64,000 nucleotides of DNA from Aldehydirespirator sp965221185 (GTDB lineage: Bacteria; Actinomycetota; Acidimicrobiia; Acidimicrobiales; Aldehydirespiratoraceae): the NCBI GenBank assembly GCA_965221185.1, contig OZ244866.1:1550001-1614000 (forward strand), in the 5' to 3' direction. This document shows, in pieces, positions 1 to 8,477 of the stretch. Position 1 is the stretch's first letter. Each line of letters opens with the position of its first letter. The position numbers and the translations under genes are program-made. The notes under the pieces are model-generated. The model saw nothing but the letters and a program-made list of their open reading frames with translations, was not told the DNA's origin and made no database searches.

Positions 1-686
1 GAGAGCCGCTCGGTCCAGGCGAGCGCCTCGTCGAAACTCATCTCGGGTACCCGGTCCACGAGCTGCTTGCACGCGGCCAGTCCCGACGGCGCACCGGCCA
101 GCAGGTCGACCACCACCGCTTCCACCTCGGCGTCGAGGCTCCCGGCGGGGACCGCGGCGTTGATCAGGCCCAGGCGCACCGCCTCCGCGGCACCGAACCG
201 GTTGCCGCGCAGGAAGGCGGCGGTCGCATCGGCTCGGCGCATCTTGGGCAGGCACAGAACCGAGATCATGGCCGGAGCCACCCCCACCCGTACCTCGGTG
301 AACCCGAACTTGGCGTCGTCGCGGGCGATGGAGATGTCCATGGCCGCGGCCAGGCCCATCCCGCCGGCCACGCAATGTCCCGCGATGCGTCCCACGTAGG
401 GTTTGGGGGACCGCCGGAACCGCCCGAACAGATCGCTGGCCTTGACCACCACGAGGTTGTCGTCGGCCTGCCGGCCAGAGCTCTCTCGCAGGTCCGCCCC
501 CGCGCAGAACACCCGTCCCGAGTTGGTGAGCACGACCACCCGCACCGCCGGGTCGGCGTCGGCGTCGTCGAGTGCGGCGGTGAGCTCGGCCAGCAGGCGG
601 CGGCTCAACGCGTTGCGGTTGGACTCGTCGGCCAGGGTGACCGTGACCACGCCACGGCCGTCGCGGGCCGTCTCGACCAGGCTCAC
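1..686 (-). CDS. Enoyl-CoA hydratase/isomerase family protein (3' end cut by window edge)
   Basis: Crotonase-fold enzyme, expected to hydrate or isomerise 2-enoyl-CoA thioesters in the cytosol. About 228 residues are visible and the gene runs off the left edge. FCAGADLRE (about residues 60-68) and GHCVAGGMGLA (about 103-113) are the two stretches that build the oxyanion hole, and a TEV segment sits where hydratases carry a catalytic Glu. The GTG start at 686 overlaps the upstream gene's TGA in a GTGA, so the two are translationally coupled. Substrate cannot be read from sequence; the neighbouring carboxylase/AtuA operon suggests branched acyl-CoA or isoprenoid catabolism (inference). Confidence 0.88.
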   Translation of the reverse strand, partial: MSLVETARDGRGVVTVTLADESNRNALSRRLLAELTAALDDADADPAVRVVVLTNSGRVFCAGADLRESSGRQADDNLVVVKASDLFGRFRRSPKPYVGRIAGHCVAGGMGLAAAMDISIARDDAKFGFTEVRVGVAPAMISVLCLPKMRRADATAAFLRGNRFGAAEAVRLGLINAAVPAGSLDAEVEAVVVDLLAGAPSGLAACKQLVDRVPEMSFDEALAWTERL

Positions 687-1528
687 GACTCGCTCCTGCT
701 TCTAGCTTCCCGCTCTTGTTCGCTGCGCTCACGGGCCGCTCGGGCCCGGGCGGTGGGCGGACCGGCGAAGGCCTGGGCCTTCGACAGCCAGTCGGCAGCG
801 TGCTCGCCGGTCACCTCCAGGCCGGTGTCGGCCACATGGCGGCGCTGGGTCACCACCAGGCAGAAGTCGAGTGCCGGTCCCCTCACCGCGTTGTCTCCGG
901 CCGCGTCAGCGTCGCCCCAGGTCCAGATGTCTCCCGCCGGGGCGGTGAGTTCGACCGACACGTCCGCCTCGGGAGCGGGCTGGCCCCGGTTGATGTAGGT
1001 CCAGTCCCGGGTGATGTAGCCGAGTTGGGCCACATGGCGGAGCCGGTGGGTGGGCTCGCGCGGCGCGCCCACGGTGTCGCACACGTCGGTGCCGTGGGCC
1101 CACATCTCCATGAGCCGGGCGGTGACGAAGGACTTGGCCCCCATCGAGGGCCCGTACCAGCTCACCCGGTCGCGCTCGCCGAGCGTGCCGGCGGCTTCGG
1201 CCAGCCTTCGGCGGTCGCTGCGCCAGCGCTCCAAGCGGTCTCCAACCGAGAGCATCCGGAACTCGCCCAAGGTGAAGTCGTCCCCGGAGGTCTCACTCAC
1301 AAGCGACGCCTCCATCATCCGCCGAGCCTCCACCGAGAATGACTCGGGGTCGCGGATGGCGTGTGCCGCCGCGCCGTCGAAGTAGCACAAGTGGCCGATC
1401 TGGTCGGTCACCGACCAGCGGGGGCTAGGGGTGGGCAGGTCCCAATCCCGGTCGTTGAGCGGGGCCACGATCTCGTCGAGGCTTGCCTGCTCGTCGAGCA
1501 GGTCCTCCAGCACGTCGGCCAGATTCAC
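683..1528 (-). CDS. TIGR03084-type DinB/maleylpyruvate-isomerase-like metal protein with repeat-derived C-terminus
   Basis: 281 aa. The DinB-like four-helix bundle family (mycothiol-dependent maleylpyruvate isomerase superfamily) binds a metal through three His; IGHLCYFD (about residue 45) and MWAHGTDV (about 142) supply likely ligands. The family normally ends shortly after the QAFAGPP segment, seen here near residue 250. Beyond it lies a charged tail containing RAARERSEQERE that is encoded by one fragment of the dispersed repeat found across this window. The tail carries the frame into the overlap with the next gene. A double palindromic operator lies 110-140 bp upstream of the ATG. The exact reaction is unknown. 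Confidence 0.82.
   Translation of the reverse strand: MNLADVLEDLLDEQASLDEIVAPLNDRDWDLPTPSPRWSVTDQIGHLCYFDGAAAHAIRDPESFSVEARRMMEASLVSETSGDDFTLGEFRMLSVGDRLERWRSDRRRLAEAAGTLGERDRVSWYGPSMGAKSFVTARLMEMWAHGTDVCDTVGAPREPTHRLRHVAQLGYITRDWTYINRGQPAPEADVSVELTAPAGDIWTWGDADAAGDNAVRGPALDFCLVVTQRRHVADTGLEVTGEHAADWLSKAQAFAGPPTARARAARERSEQEREARSRSES
705..750 (-). repeat. Dispersed repeat fragment F (inside a coding region)
   Basis: Core of the dispersed repeat, read on the minus strand as CCCGAGCGGCCCGTGAGCGC followed by AGCGAACAAGAGCGGGAA. It is fused in frame to the end of the DinB-like gene and encodes RAARERSEQERE. Neither the left end (TAGAGGCCGAGCGG) nor the full right end of the repeat is present. 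Confidence 0.8.
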
Positions 1529-1637
1529 AGTCCGCCAGTCTCGCGCCGCGGTGATGCCTCGCAGGGGGGCCGTTTCACGCGACAGACCCCGCAGCTCGGT
1601 GTAAACGCATCGCGGCGACGCATCCTGGCTCCCTTAT

Positions 1638-1668
1638 CTTCCTAGGAAGTTACCTTCCTGGGAAGGTA
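1638..1668. promoter_or_regulatory. Two adjacent palindromic operators over a likely promoter
   Basis: CTTCCTAGGAAG (1638-1649, perfect) and TACCTTCC-TG-GGAAGGTA (1651-1668, perfect 8-bp arms) have centres 16 bp apart. On the minus strand a TTGACA (-35 consensus, complement of 1674-1679) lies just upstream, so a repressor bound here would cover the promoter of the DinB-like/enoyl-CoA hydratase pair. The architecture fits a TetR-family regulator of acyl-CoA genes, but no such regulator is encoded next to it. Confidence 0.6.
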
Positions 1669-1718
1669 CCTCATGTCAACGCAATCGCGCTGACACATAT
1701 TGACTCCCACCTGCCCGC

Positions 1719-3485
1719 TCAGCCTCTGAGCAACTCTTCGGGAACTTCCACTACCCGGGCCCGGAGCCACTCGCCGAGGCTCTTGGCCTGCGGGTCCTGG
1801 CGGTCCGAGGCGGCCACCCCGTCGCCGAGCAGGCCGTGGATCACAAAGTTGAGCGACCAGATGTTGGGGAGGCGATGCCGGTCCACCCGCAGCGGGGCGG
1901 CCTCCGGCAGCAGGTCGCCCAGGCGCTGAATGCTCAAGAAGCCGTCGATCCACTCGAACGCATCGGCGGAGCGGGCGAACACTCCCAGGTTGGCGTTGCC
2001 GCCCTTGTCCCCGGAGCGGGTGCCCACGACCCGGCCCAGCGGCGATGGAGTCGTGGGTCCCCAGTCACGGCCGTTGACGCTCGGGGCGGGGGAGGGGACC
2101 GGCGATCCCGGCGCGGCCGGGATCGGCACCGGAGCGACAACGGTGCGCTCGCCGTCGAGGAAGGTCACGTACTGGGGCACCGCCTCGGCGGGCACGGTGG
2201 CCGGCCGGTAGACGCCGAAGGCCCGAGGGCGGGCCGCCGAGCCGGGAGAGAACATGCCCGGGATGGTGGCCAAGGCCAGCTCGTTCATGGCGTCGGACAG
2301 GGTGCGCCCGAGCCGGTCCTCGTCGTGGTCGAAGACGGTGAGCCGCCACACCGCGGTGGCCTCCTCGTTGGTGGCCGGGTCGGCCTTGTCGGTGCGCACC
2401 ACCCGCTCGGAGACTTTGGCGTAGTCGCCCCGGTCGTGGGGGCAGGCCCGCCAGAAGGCGTCGTGCACCAGGGCAGCCTTGGCCTCGACGTCGAGCCCGG
2501 TGAGCGCGACGGTGATCTCGCTGCGGTAGCCGCCCAGCTCGTTGGTGGCCACCTTGAGTGTGGGCGGGGGCGGCTCGCCCCGCACCGAGTCGACCCGCAC
2601 GCGGTCGGGGCCGGCCTGGGCGAGCCGGATGGTGTCGAAGCGGCTGATGACGTCGGGTCCCAGATAGCCGGGGGCGTCTATCTCGTAGAGAAGCTGCGCG
2701 GTGACTGTCCCCACGGTGACTGCGCCGCCGGTGCCGTCGTGCTTGCCGATCACCGAGGAGCCGTCGGCAGCAATCTCGGCCCACGGGAAGCCCGTGCGGG
2801 CCATGCCGCCGACCTCGGTGAAGAACGAGTAGTTGCCGCCCGTGGCCTGGGTGCCGCACTCGATCACGTGCCCGGCCACCACCGCGCCGGCCAGCGCGTC
2901 CCAGTCGTCGATCACCCAGCCGTGGTGCCACGCCGCTGGACCGCAGACCACCGCGGCGTCGGTCACCCGCCCGGTCACCACGATGTCGGCGCCGCGCCGC
3001 AGAGCCTCCGCGATGCCCCAGCCTCCCAGGTAGGCGTTGGCCGTGATCATCCTTGTCGTGTCGGTCATGGCCTCGTCGTCGGCGAAGGAGCGCAATGTCA
3101 CGGCGTCCGCAGAGGAGGGATCCAACCGCGCCATGAGATCGTCGCCGTCCACGAAGGCGATCCGCGGGGCGCGGCCCAGGCGCTCGGCCACCGCCGCGAC
3201 CGCCTCCGCGCAGCCCCGGGGATCGAGCCCGCCCGCGTTGGACACCACCTTGATGCCCTCGTCGAGGCAGGTCGCCATCACCTGCTCCATCTGCGTGACG
3301 AAGCTGCGGGCATACCCGCCGCCGGGGCGCCTGGAGCGGGTGCGGGCCAGTATCAGCATGGTCAGCTCGGCCAGCCAGTCGCCGGTGAGGACGTCGATGC
3401 GCCCGTCGTTCACCATCTCGGCCGCGGCCGACAGACGGTCGCCATAGAAGCCGGAGCAGTTGGCGATCCGGATCGGCTCAGCCAC
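1719..3485 (-). CDS. AtuA-like acyclic terpene utilisation family protein
   Basis: 588 aa, matching the two-part AtuA family. An N-terminal DUF1446 region (IANCSGFYGDR at the start, then VSNAGGLDPRG near residue 82) runs to about residue 450. A C-terminal AtuA-like domain carries GTRSGDKGGNANLG (about 483-496) and WSLNFVIHGLLGDGV near the end. AtuA is required for citronellol/geraniol use in Pseudomonas but its reaction is not established. The GTG start overlaps the end of the biotin carboxylase gene by 8 nt, so it is the third gene of a carboxylase operon. Involvement in isoprenoid or leucine-type branched acyl-CoA degradation is inferred from this context. Confidence 0.88.
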   Translation of the reverse strand: MAEPIRIANCSGFYGDRLSAAAEMVNDGRIDVLTGDWLAELTMLILARTRSRRPGGGYARSFVTQMEQVMATCLDEGIKVVSNAGGLDPRGCAEAVAAVAERLGRAPRIAFVDGDDLMARLDPSSADAVTLRSFADDEAMTDTTRMITANAYLGGWGIAEALRRGADIVVTGRVTDAAVVCGPAAWHHGWVIDDWDALAGAVVAGHVIECGTQATGGNYSFFTEVGGMARTGFPWAEIAADGSSVIGKHDGTGGAVTVGTVTAQLLYEIDAPGYLGPDVISRFDTIRLAQAGPDRVRVDSVRGEPPPPTLKVATNELGGYRSEITVALTGLDVEAKAALVHDAFWRACPHDRGDYAKVSERVVRTDKADPATNEEATAVWRLTVFDHDEDRLGRTLSDAMNELALATIPGMFSPGSAARPRAFGVYRPATVPAEAVPQYVTFLDGERTVVAPVPIPAAPGSPVPSPAPSVNGRDWGPTTPSPLGRVVGTRSGDKGGNANLGVFARSADAFEWIDGFLSIQRLGDLLPEAAPLRVDRHRLPNIWSLNFVIHGLLGDGVAASDRQDPQAKSLGEWLRARVVEVPEELLRG

Positions 3486-5472
3486 CGGCCGGATCCTCTT
3501 CCACCGCGGCGTCGGCCGCCTCGAAGGTCAGCAGGGGCGAGCCGTTGTCGACCTGGTCTCCGGGGGCGACCAGCACCTCGGTCACCGTGCCGTCGCACGG
3601 GGCGGTCACGTGGTGCTCCATCTTCATGCCCTCCATCACCACCAGGGTGCGGCCCGCGGCCACTTGCTCGCCCGCCTCGACCCGCACCTCCACGATCACG
3701 CCCGGCATGGGCGCCGCGAACCCGCCTGCGCCCAGGCCGCGTTCGGGGGCGCCGAAGCGGGGCAGCACCGTCACCGTCACCGTCTCGGAGTCGCCGGTCA
3801 GGTAGACCCGCTCGCCGTCGGCGGTGACCGCGTACCGGACCCGGCGCCGGTCCCACTCGATGTCGAGCGCCTCCGGCGACCAGGACGCGATCCTCGCCGG
3901 AGCCTCAGCGGCGTCATCGGAGCACTCGGCCCGGACGACGAAAGAGCCGTCGCGCTGGGGCCGGTATGCGACCATCACCTCGACTCCGCCCGCGGCGGTG
4001 TCGACCGACAGTTCCACCCGCTCGGGCGGGAGGCGGCCATGGCGCCACCCGCTGGGGATCCACCCCAGTGTTCGGGCCTCGCGCCTCTCCGCGGCCTGGA
4101 GCCACATGGCCGCCGCCACCGCCGCCTGCCGGCACTCGGCAACCGACAGGATCGCGGCCCGGCTCGGATCGGCCCGCTCGATGAAGTCGGTGGTGGTGTC
4201 GCCGGCCAGGAAGGCCTCCGACCGCAGAGCGGCCACCAGAAAGTGGCGGTTGGTGGTCACGCCGCCGATGTGCAGGCGCTCCAGAGCCAAGGCCAATCGC
4301 CCGGCCGCTTCGGATCGGGTGGGAGCGTGGGCGATGACCTTGGCCAGCATCGGGTCGAAGCCGAGGCCGACCGTGCTGCCCGCCTCGACACCGCTGTCCC
4401 ACCGAACGGCCGGTTCGGCCACCGGAGCGAAGGCGGCCAGGGTGCCCACCGCGGGCAGGAAGCCGGCCGCGGCGTCCTCGGCGTAGAGCCGGGCCTCGAC
4501 GGCGTGACCCTCAAGACGGATTTCGGACTGGCCGTAGCCCAGCAGCTCGCCCATGGCCACCCGCAGCTGCTCGCGGACCAGGTCGATACCGGTGACCTCC
4601 TCGGTGACGGGATGCTCCACCTGCAGGCGGGTGTTCACCTCCAGGAAGAAGAACTCTCCGCTGTCGTCGTCGAGCAACAGCTCCACCGTGCCCGCCGAGC
4701 AGTAGCCGATCGACTGGGCCAACCCCACCGCGGCCCTGCCCATAGCAGCCCTCAGAGCCTCGTCCACGGCGGTGGACGGAGACTCCTCGATGATCTTCTG
4801 GTGGCGGCGCTGGATCGAGCACTCCCGCTCGCCCAGATGGACGACGTTGCCGTGAGTGTCGCCCAGGATCTGGACCTCGATGTGGCGGCACCTCCGCAGA
4901 TAGCGCTCAAGGAACACGGTGTCGTCGCCGAAGCCGCCGAGAGCCTCTCGCCGGGCCGCAGCCACGGCCTCGTCCAGGTCGGCGGGATCGGACACCAGCC
5001 GCATCCCCTTGCCGCCTCCGCCCGCGGCCGCCTTGACCATGAGCGGGAAGCCGACGTCGCCGGCGACGGCCGGATCCTCCGAAGAGGGCAGAGTGGGCAC
5101 GCCTGCGGCTGCGGCTGCGGCCTTGGCGGCCAGCTTGTCGCCCATCGCCTCGATCGCCTCCGGACCCGGGCCGACCCACACCAGGCCCGCGCCGGTCACA
5201 GCCCGGGCAAAGCCAGCGTTCTCAGCCAGGAAGCCGTATCCGGGATGGACGGCGTCCGCACCGGCCTCCGCCGCCGCGGCCACGATCGCCGCGGCATCGA
5301 GGTACCCGCCGGGCAGCCGCACGGCCACATCGGCCTCGGCCACGAACGGCGCGCCGGCGTCGGCGTCGGAGAACACGGCCGCGCAGCGCATGCCCATGGC
5401 CCTCGCCGTGCGGAACACCCGGCGGGCGATCTCGCCCCGGTTGGCCACCAGTAGCGTGCCGATCGCGCTCAC
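3478..5472 (-). CDS. Acyl-CoA carboxylase alpha subunit (biotin carboxylase plus biotin carrier)
   Basis: 664 aa, the usual size for propionyl/methylcrotonyl/geranyl-type alpha subunits. Biotin carboxylase domain: LLVANRGEIARRV at residues 7-19, the ATP-grasp glycine loop AAAGGGGKGMR near 180, and EVNTRLQVEHPVTEE near 290. A middle BT-like region is followed by a C-terminal biotinyl domain with VMEGMKMEHHV. The biotin lysine sits in EGMKM rather than the commoner EAMKM. The GTG start overlaps the carboxyltransferase stop in a GTGA, giving a strict alpha/beta pair. Given AtuA next door, 3-methylcrotonyl-CoA or geranyl-CoA is the likeliest substrate, but acetyl/propionyl-CoA cannot be excluded. 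Confidence 0.93.
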   Translation of the reverse strand: MSAIGTLLVANRGEIARRVFRTARAMGMRCAAVFSDADAGAPFVAEADVAVRLPGGYLDAAAIVAAAAEAGADAVHPGYGFLAENAGFARAVTGAGLVWVGPGPEAIEAMGDKLAAKAAAAAAGVPTLPSSEDPAVAGDVGFPLMVKAAAGGGGKGMRLVSDPADLDEAVAAARREALGGFGDDTVFLERYLRRCRHIEVQILGDTHGNVVHLGERECSIQRRHQKIIEESPSTAVDEALRAAMGRAAVGLAQSIGYCSAGTVELLLDDDSGEFFFLEVNTRLQVEHPVTEEVTGIDLVREQLRVAMGELLGYGQSEIRLEGHAVEARLYAEDAAAGFLPAVGTLAAFAPVAEPAVRWDSGVEAGSTVGLGFDPMLAKVIAHAPTRSEAAGRLALALERLHIGGVTTNRHFLVAALRSEAFLAGDTTTDFIERADPSRAAILSVAECRQAAVAAAMWLQAAERREARTLGWIPSGWRHGRLPPERVELSVDTAAGGVEVMVAYRPQRDGSFVVRAECSDDAAEAPARIASWSPEALDIEWDRRRVRYAVTADGERVYLTGDSETVTVTVLPRFGAPERGLGAGGFAAPMPGVIVEVRVEAGEQVAAGRTLVVMEGMKMEHHVTAPCDGTVTEVLVAPGDQVDNGSPLLTFEAADAAVEEDPAGG

Positions 5473-7163
5473 AGCCGGAACACCCCATAACCCTCGGCGC
5501 CGGTGATCGGCCGGTTGCCGACCACCGACAGGCACATGCCGAGAACGGTCCGGGTGTCGCGGGGATCGATGATGCCGTCGTCGCTGATGGCGCCGGTGGC
5601 TCGCAGCGCCAGCGAGCCCTGCTCCTGGATGGCCTCGGCCTGAGCCACGATCCGGGCATCCTCTTCCTCGTCGAAGGGCTCGCCCTTGCGGGCCGCCCGG
5701 GCCCGGCGCACCTGCGACATCACCCCGGCGATCTGCTTGGGGCCCATCACCGCGATCTTGGCCGTGGGCCACAGCCAGGTGAAGCGGTTGCCGAAGGCCC
5801 GTCCCGACATGCCGTAGGTGCCCGCCCCGTAGGACGAGCCGATGATCACGGTGAGATGCGGGACCGTGGAGTTGGCCACCGCGTTGATCATCTGCGATCC
5901 CTTCTTGACCATGCCGTCGGCCTCGTAGTCGCGGCCCACCATGAAGCCGGTGATGTTCTGCAGGAACACCAGCGGCACGTCGGACTGGTTGCACAGCTGG
6001 ATGAAGGTGGCGCCCTTCTGGGCCGAGTCGGGATAGAGCACGCCATTGTTGGCCAGGATCCCCACCGGGTAGCCGCAGATCGACGCCCAGCCGCAGACGA
6101 GGGTCGTGCCGTAGCGAGCCTTGTACTCCTCGAAGCGGGAACCGTCCGCCACCCGGGCGATCACCTCGCGCATGTCGAAGGGCTGGCGCAGGTCCCGGCT
6201 CACCAGCCCGAGAAGCTCCTCTGGGTCGTGCACCGGCGCATCCGCGGCCATGGTGGGACCGGGATGGGGCTTCTGCCGGTTGAGGTGCGAGACCGCCTCG
6301 CGGCACATGCGGATGGCGTCCATCTCGTCCACCGCGAAGTAGTCGCCCAGCCCGGAAGTCTCGGCGTGCAGCCGGGCGCCGCCGAGGGTCTCGTCGTCGG
6401 ACTCCTCGCCGGTGGCCATCTTCACCAGCGGCGGCCCGGCCAGGAAGATCTTGGACTGGTCGGCCACCACGATGTTGTAGTCGGACAGCCCCGGCTGGTA
6501 GGCGCCGCCCGCGGTGGACGACCCGAACACCACGCACACCGTGGGTATGCGCATCTTGGACAGCTCGATCATCTCGTAGAAGAACCGGCCCGTCTCCGCG
6601 AAGTGGATCAGCTGGGCCCGGCTGCGGCCCCCTCCGGTGAACTCCGAGCCGCCGCCGTCACTGCCGCCCAGCCGCAGATCGGCGCCAGCGGACTCCACGA
6701 AGCTCACATAGGGGATGTGGTTGTCGCGGGCGATCTCGAGGGCCCGCATCCACTTCTTGCTGGCGTACGGGGTGAGGGCTCCGGCCAGCACGCTGGGGTC
6801 GTTGCCCATGATCACGCACTCGGTGCCGCCGATCAACCCGACGCCGACCACCATCCCCCCGCCCATGGTGTAGTCGGACCGGTAGGCGGCCAGCGCGCTG
6901 ATCTCCAGGAACGGGCTGTTGGGATCGATCACGTTGGCGATGCGCTCCCGGATCGGCAGCTTGCCCCGGCTCCGCAGCCGCTGCATCGCGGCCGGCCCGC
7001 CGCCGGCATCGGCCTCGTCGAGCAGCTCCTCGATCTCCGCGAGCTGCTCCAGCATGTCGTCGCGGTTCTGGCGGAACGCCTCGCTGCCCGCGTTCACCGC
7101 CGTCGGCAGCGCGGGCGCCAGCAGCCGCGGCAGCCCGATGGATGCGCCCCCGTGGATATTCAC
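5469..7163 (-). CDS. Acyl-CoA carboxylase beta subunit (carboxyltransferase)
   Basis: 564 aa. Carboxyltransferase of the crotonase superfamily, which moves CO2 from carboxybiotin to acyl-CoA. Seen: SAGADLR and GGRSRAQLIHFAETG in the N-terminal half, GSSTAGGAYQPGLSDY near 240, PLVFLQNITGFMVG near 395 and SSYGAGTYGMSGRAFG near 440, which are hallmarks of the MCC-beta branch rather than of PCC/ACC beta. The GTG at 7163 gives a start shortly before the conserved NAGSEAFRQNRDDM segment. It is the first gene of the carboxylase-AtuA operon. Key glycines are intact. Confidence 0.93.
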   Translation of the reverse strand: MNIHGGASIGLPRLLAPALPTAVNAGSEAFRQNRDDMLEQLAEIEELLDEADAGGGPAAMQRLRSRGKLPIRERIANVIDPNSPFLEISALAAYRSDYTMGGGMVVGVGLIGGTECVIMGNDPSVLAGALTPYASKKWMRALEIARDNHIPYVSFVESAGADLRLGGSDGGGSEFTGGGRSRAQLIHFAETGRFFYEMIELSKMRIPTVCVVFGSSTAGGAYQPGLSDYNIVVADQSKIFLAGPPLVKMATGEESDDETLGGARLHAETSGLGDYFAVDEMDAIRMCREAVSHLNRQKPHPGPTMAADAPVHDPEELLGLVSRDLRQPFDMREVIARVADGSRFEEYKARYGTTLVCGWASICGYPVGILANNGVLYPDSAQKGATFIQLCNQSDVPLVFLQNITGFMVGRDYEADGMVKKGSQMINAVANSTVPHLTVIIGSSYGAGTYGMSGRAFGNRFTWLWPTAKIAVMGPKQIAGVMSQVRRARAARKGEPFDEEEDARIVAQAEAIQEQGSLALRATGAISDDGIIDPRDTRTVLGMCLSVVGNRPITGAEGYGVFRL

Positions 7164-7310
7164 CGCAGCAAAACTACCGCCGCCCGCGACTCGGACCGGC
7201 CACGCGTTCGCGGGCACCCCTGCCGGAAACGCCTGAGGGAGGGGGATCGGCGGCCGAACTTCGGTGAGGCCTCTGCCGATGCCGCGGCTCACCGGCGCGC
7301 CCGACCAGGC

Positions 7311-7616
7311 CTCGGGGACCAGATCGCCGAGAACCCGCTGCTGACCTTCTTCGGCGCCATCATCATCGTGTTGCTGGGGTTCACCCTTACCACCACCAAC
7401 ATGCGCATCGACGACACCAACCAGCGCCTCGACCGGATTGAAGACAAGATGGACGGCAGGTTCACAGCCCTGGAGCACAGCGTGGCCGAGATCGACCGCA
7501 AGCTGACTGCGCTGATCGCCGCGCTGAACAAGACCGCCGAAGTTGACGCGGCCATGGCGGGCGACGTCTCCGGCATCCGTCCCCTGGAACCGATCGGCCA
7601 AGCCCCCGGCCCCTAG
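7311..7616 (+). CDS. Small membrane-anchored coiled-coil protein (start unclear, possible frameshift)
   Basis: Visible product: GLGDQIAENPLL, one transmembrane helix (FFGAIIIVLLGF), then a heptad-like helix MRIDDTNQRLDRIEDKM and DRKLTALIAALNKT, ending at a TAG at 7614-7616. No ATG, GTG or TTG precedes the membrane helix in this frame. A GTG (7264) and an ATG (7279) with an upstream GAGGGAGGGGG lie in the +1 frame and hit a stop at about 7342. Either a CTG start or a frameshift between about 7290 and 7340 is needed. I recognise the architecture but not a named family. Start coordinate is approximate. Confidence 0.5.
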   Translation, partial: LGDQIAENPLLTFFGAIIIVLLGFTLTTTNMRIDDTNQRLDRIEDKMDGRFTALEHSVAEIDRKLTALIAALNKTAEVDAAMAGDVSGIRPLEPIGQAPGP

Positions 7617-7653
7617 TCTCAGAACCGGTGGCGCAAGCGGCTCCGCGGGCGCG

Positions 7654-8166
7654 TCAGAGCTGTCTGAGGATGTCCTTCATCATCAGCACGAGGTGGAGCG
7701 GATCGGTGGGCGACGGCTCGAACTCGGGCACTAGGTGCAGGTAGAAGCCCCGAGCATCGTCGGTCTCGGCGTGCACCACCAGACCCCGGCAGCCGATGGC
7801 ACGACCCGCCCGGGCCGTGCGGCGCAGAATGTCGGCCAGCAGCCCCGCACCGAGGCCGCTTCCCTCGTGAAGCACCGACACACCGAGGCGGGCGAGCAGG
7901 GCGACGGGCTGCGGATACCGGCCCGCGCCCTTGCGCAGCCGCTCTGGGGCGTCCGCGGCCGCGATGCTCGCCATGCACCACGCGTAGTAGGCGACCACCT
8001 CGGAACTGTCGACGGGTGTTATCACCAGCACCTTGCTGGTGCCCGCGGCATGGGCTTGGCGAGCGTGGCGCCTGAGCCACCGAGTCTGTTGTTCGGACCG
8101 GCAGTCGAAGTCCGAAAGATCGTCGCCCGGCTCGAGAAGGCGAGGCGACCGGTACTGGACCTTCAC
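7654..8166 (-). CDS. GNAT-family acetyltransferase toxin of a type II toxin-antitoxin pair
   Basis: 170 aa. GNAT toxins of the TacT/AtaT group acetylate charged aminoacyl-tRNA and block translation. Seen: PVALLARLGVSVLHEGSGLG (about 100-119), in which the acetyl-CoA loop is V-x-E-G-S-G-L-G, and AGRAIGCRGLVVHAETDDAR then FYLHLVPEFEPSP, the typical C-terminal strand pattern. The GTG start overlaps the DUF1778 antitoxin stop in GTGA, the standard arrangement for this module. The first 24 codons match the toxin N-terminus (SPRLLEPGDDLSDFDC). Confidence 0.85.
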   Translation of the reverse strand: MKVQYRSPRLLEPGDDLSDFDCRSEQQTRWLRRHARQAHAAGTSKVLVITPVDSSEVVAYYAWCMASIAAADAPERLRKGAGRYPQPVALLARLGVSVLHEGSGLGAGLLADILRRTARAGRAIGCRGLVVHAETDDARGFYLHLVPEFEPSPTDPLHLVLMMKDILRQL

Positions 8167-8450
8167 TCGTCGACGAACGGCGACGGACGGGACAGGAGCC
8201 GGCCCAGCCCGACAAGGTCGCGCGCTGGTCGGCTGTTCAGATCCTCCCATTCCTGCTGAGCGTCGGCGTCCAGAACGAACACGGTGCGGTCGGCGAGCGC
8301 ATCGTGCGCGGCCGTCCTGAGGCTGGAGACCACGAACTCGGTGAGGCCGGTGCCGCAGGCCGCGACCGCATCGTTGATGAGCTTGCGGTCCTGCGGGGTC
8401 ACGCGAACCTCAAGCCGCTCGCTTCGAGTGCGATTCTCGGTGCCAGGCAT
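8163..8450 (-). CDS. DUF1778 (TacA-type) ribbon-helix-helix antitoxin
   Basis: 95 aa. RSERLEVRVTPQDRKLINDA (residues 9-28) is the DUF1778 N-terminal ribbon-helix-helix that binds operator DNA, and the C-terminal half (VLDADAQQEWEDLNSRP...LLSRPSPF) is the toxin-neutralising tail. The ATG at 8450 is used because it directly precedes the RHH segment. It is co-directional with and overlapping the GNAT toxin, and expected to autorepress through the direct repeat at 8478-8496. Confidence 0.87.
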   Translation of the reverse strand: MPGTENRTRSERLEVRVTPQDRKLINDAVAACGTGLTEFVVSSLRTAAHDALADRTVFVLDADAQQEWEDLNSRPARDLVGLGRLLSRPSPFVDE

Positions 8451-8477
8451 CAGGCTGCTCCCCCAAAATCCAGGTTG

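Noticed and set aside
1836..3827. 663-codon plus-strand frame opposite AtuA
   Set aside because: Typical GC-rich antisense frame; the minus-strand protein has complete family motifs and operon overlaps.
3460..5454. 664-codon plus-strand frame opposite the biotin carboxylase
   Set aside because: Composition is His/Gly/Arg-rich without motifs, a mirror of the real minus-strand gene.
7289..7576. 95-codon minus-strand frame (MPETSPAMAAS...)
   Set aside because: The opposite strand shows a coherent membrane helix plus coiled coil; the minus frame is Ser/Arg-rich with no pattern.
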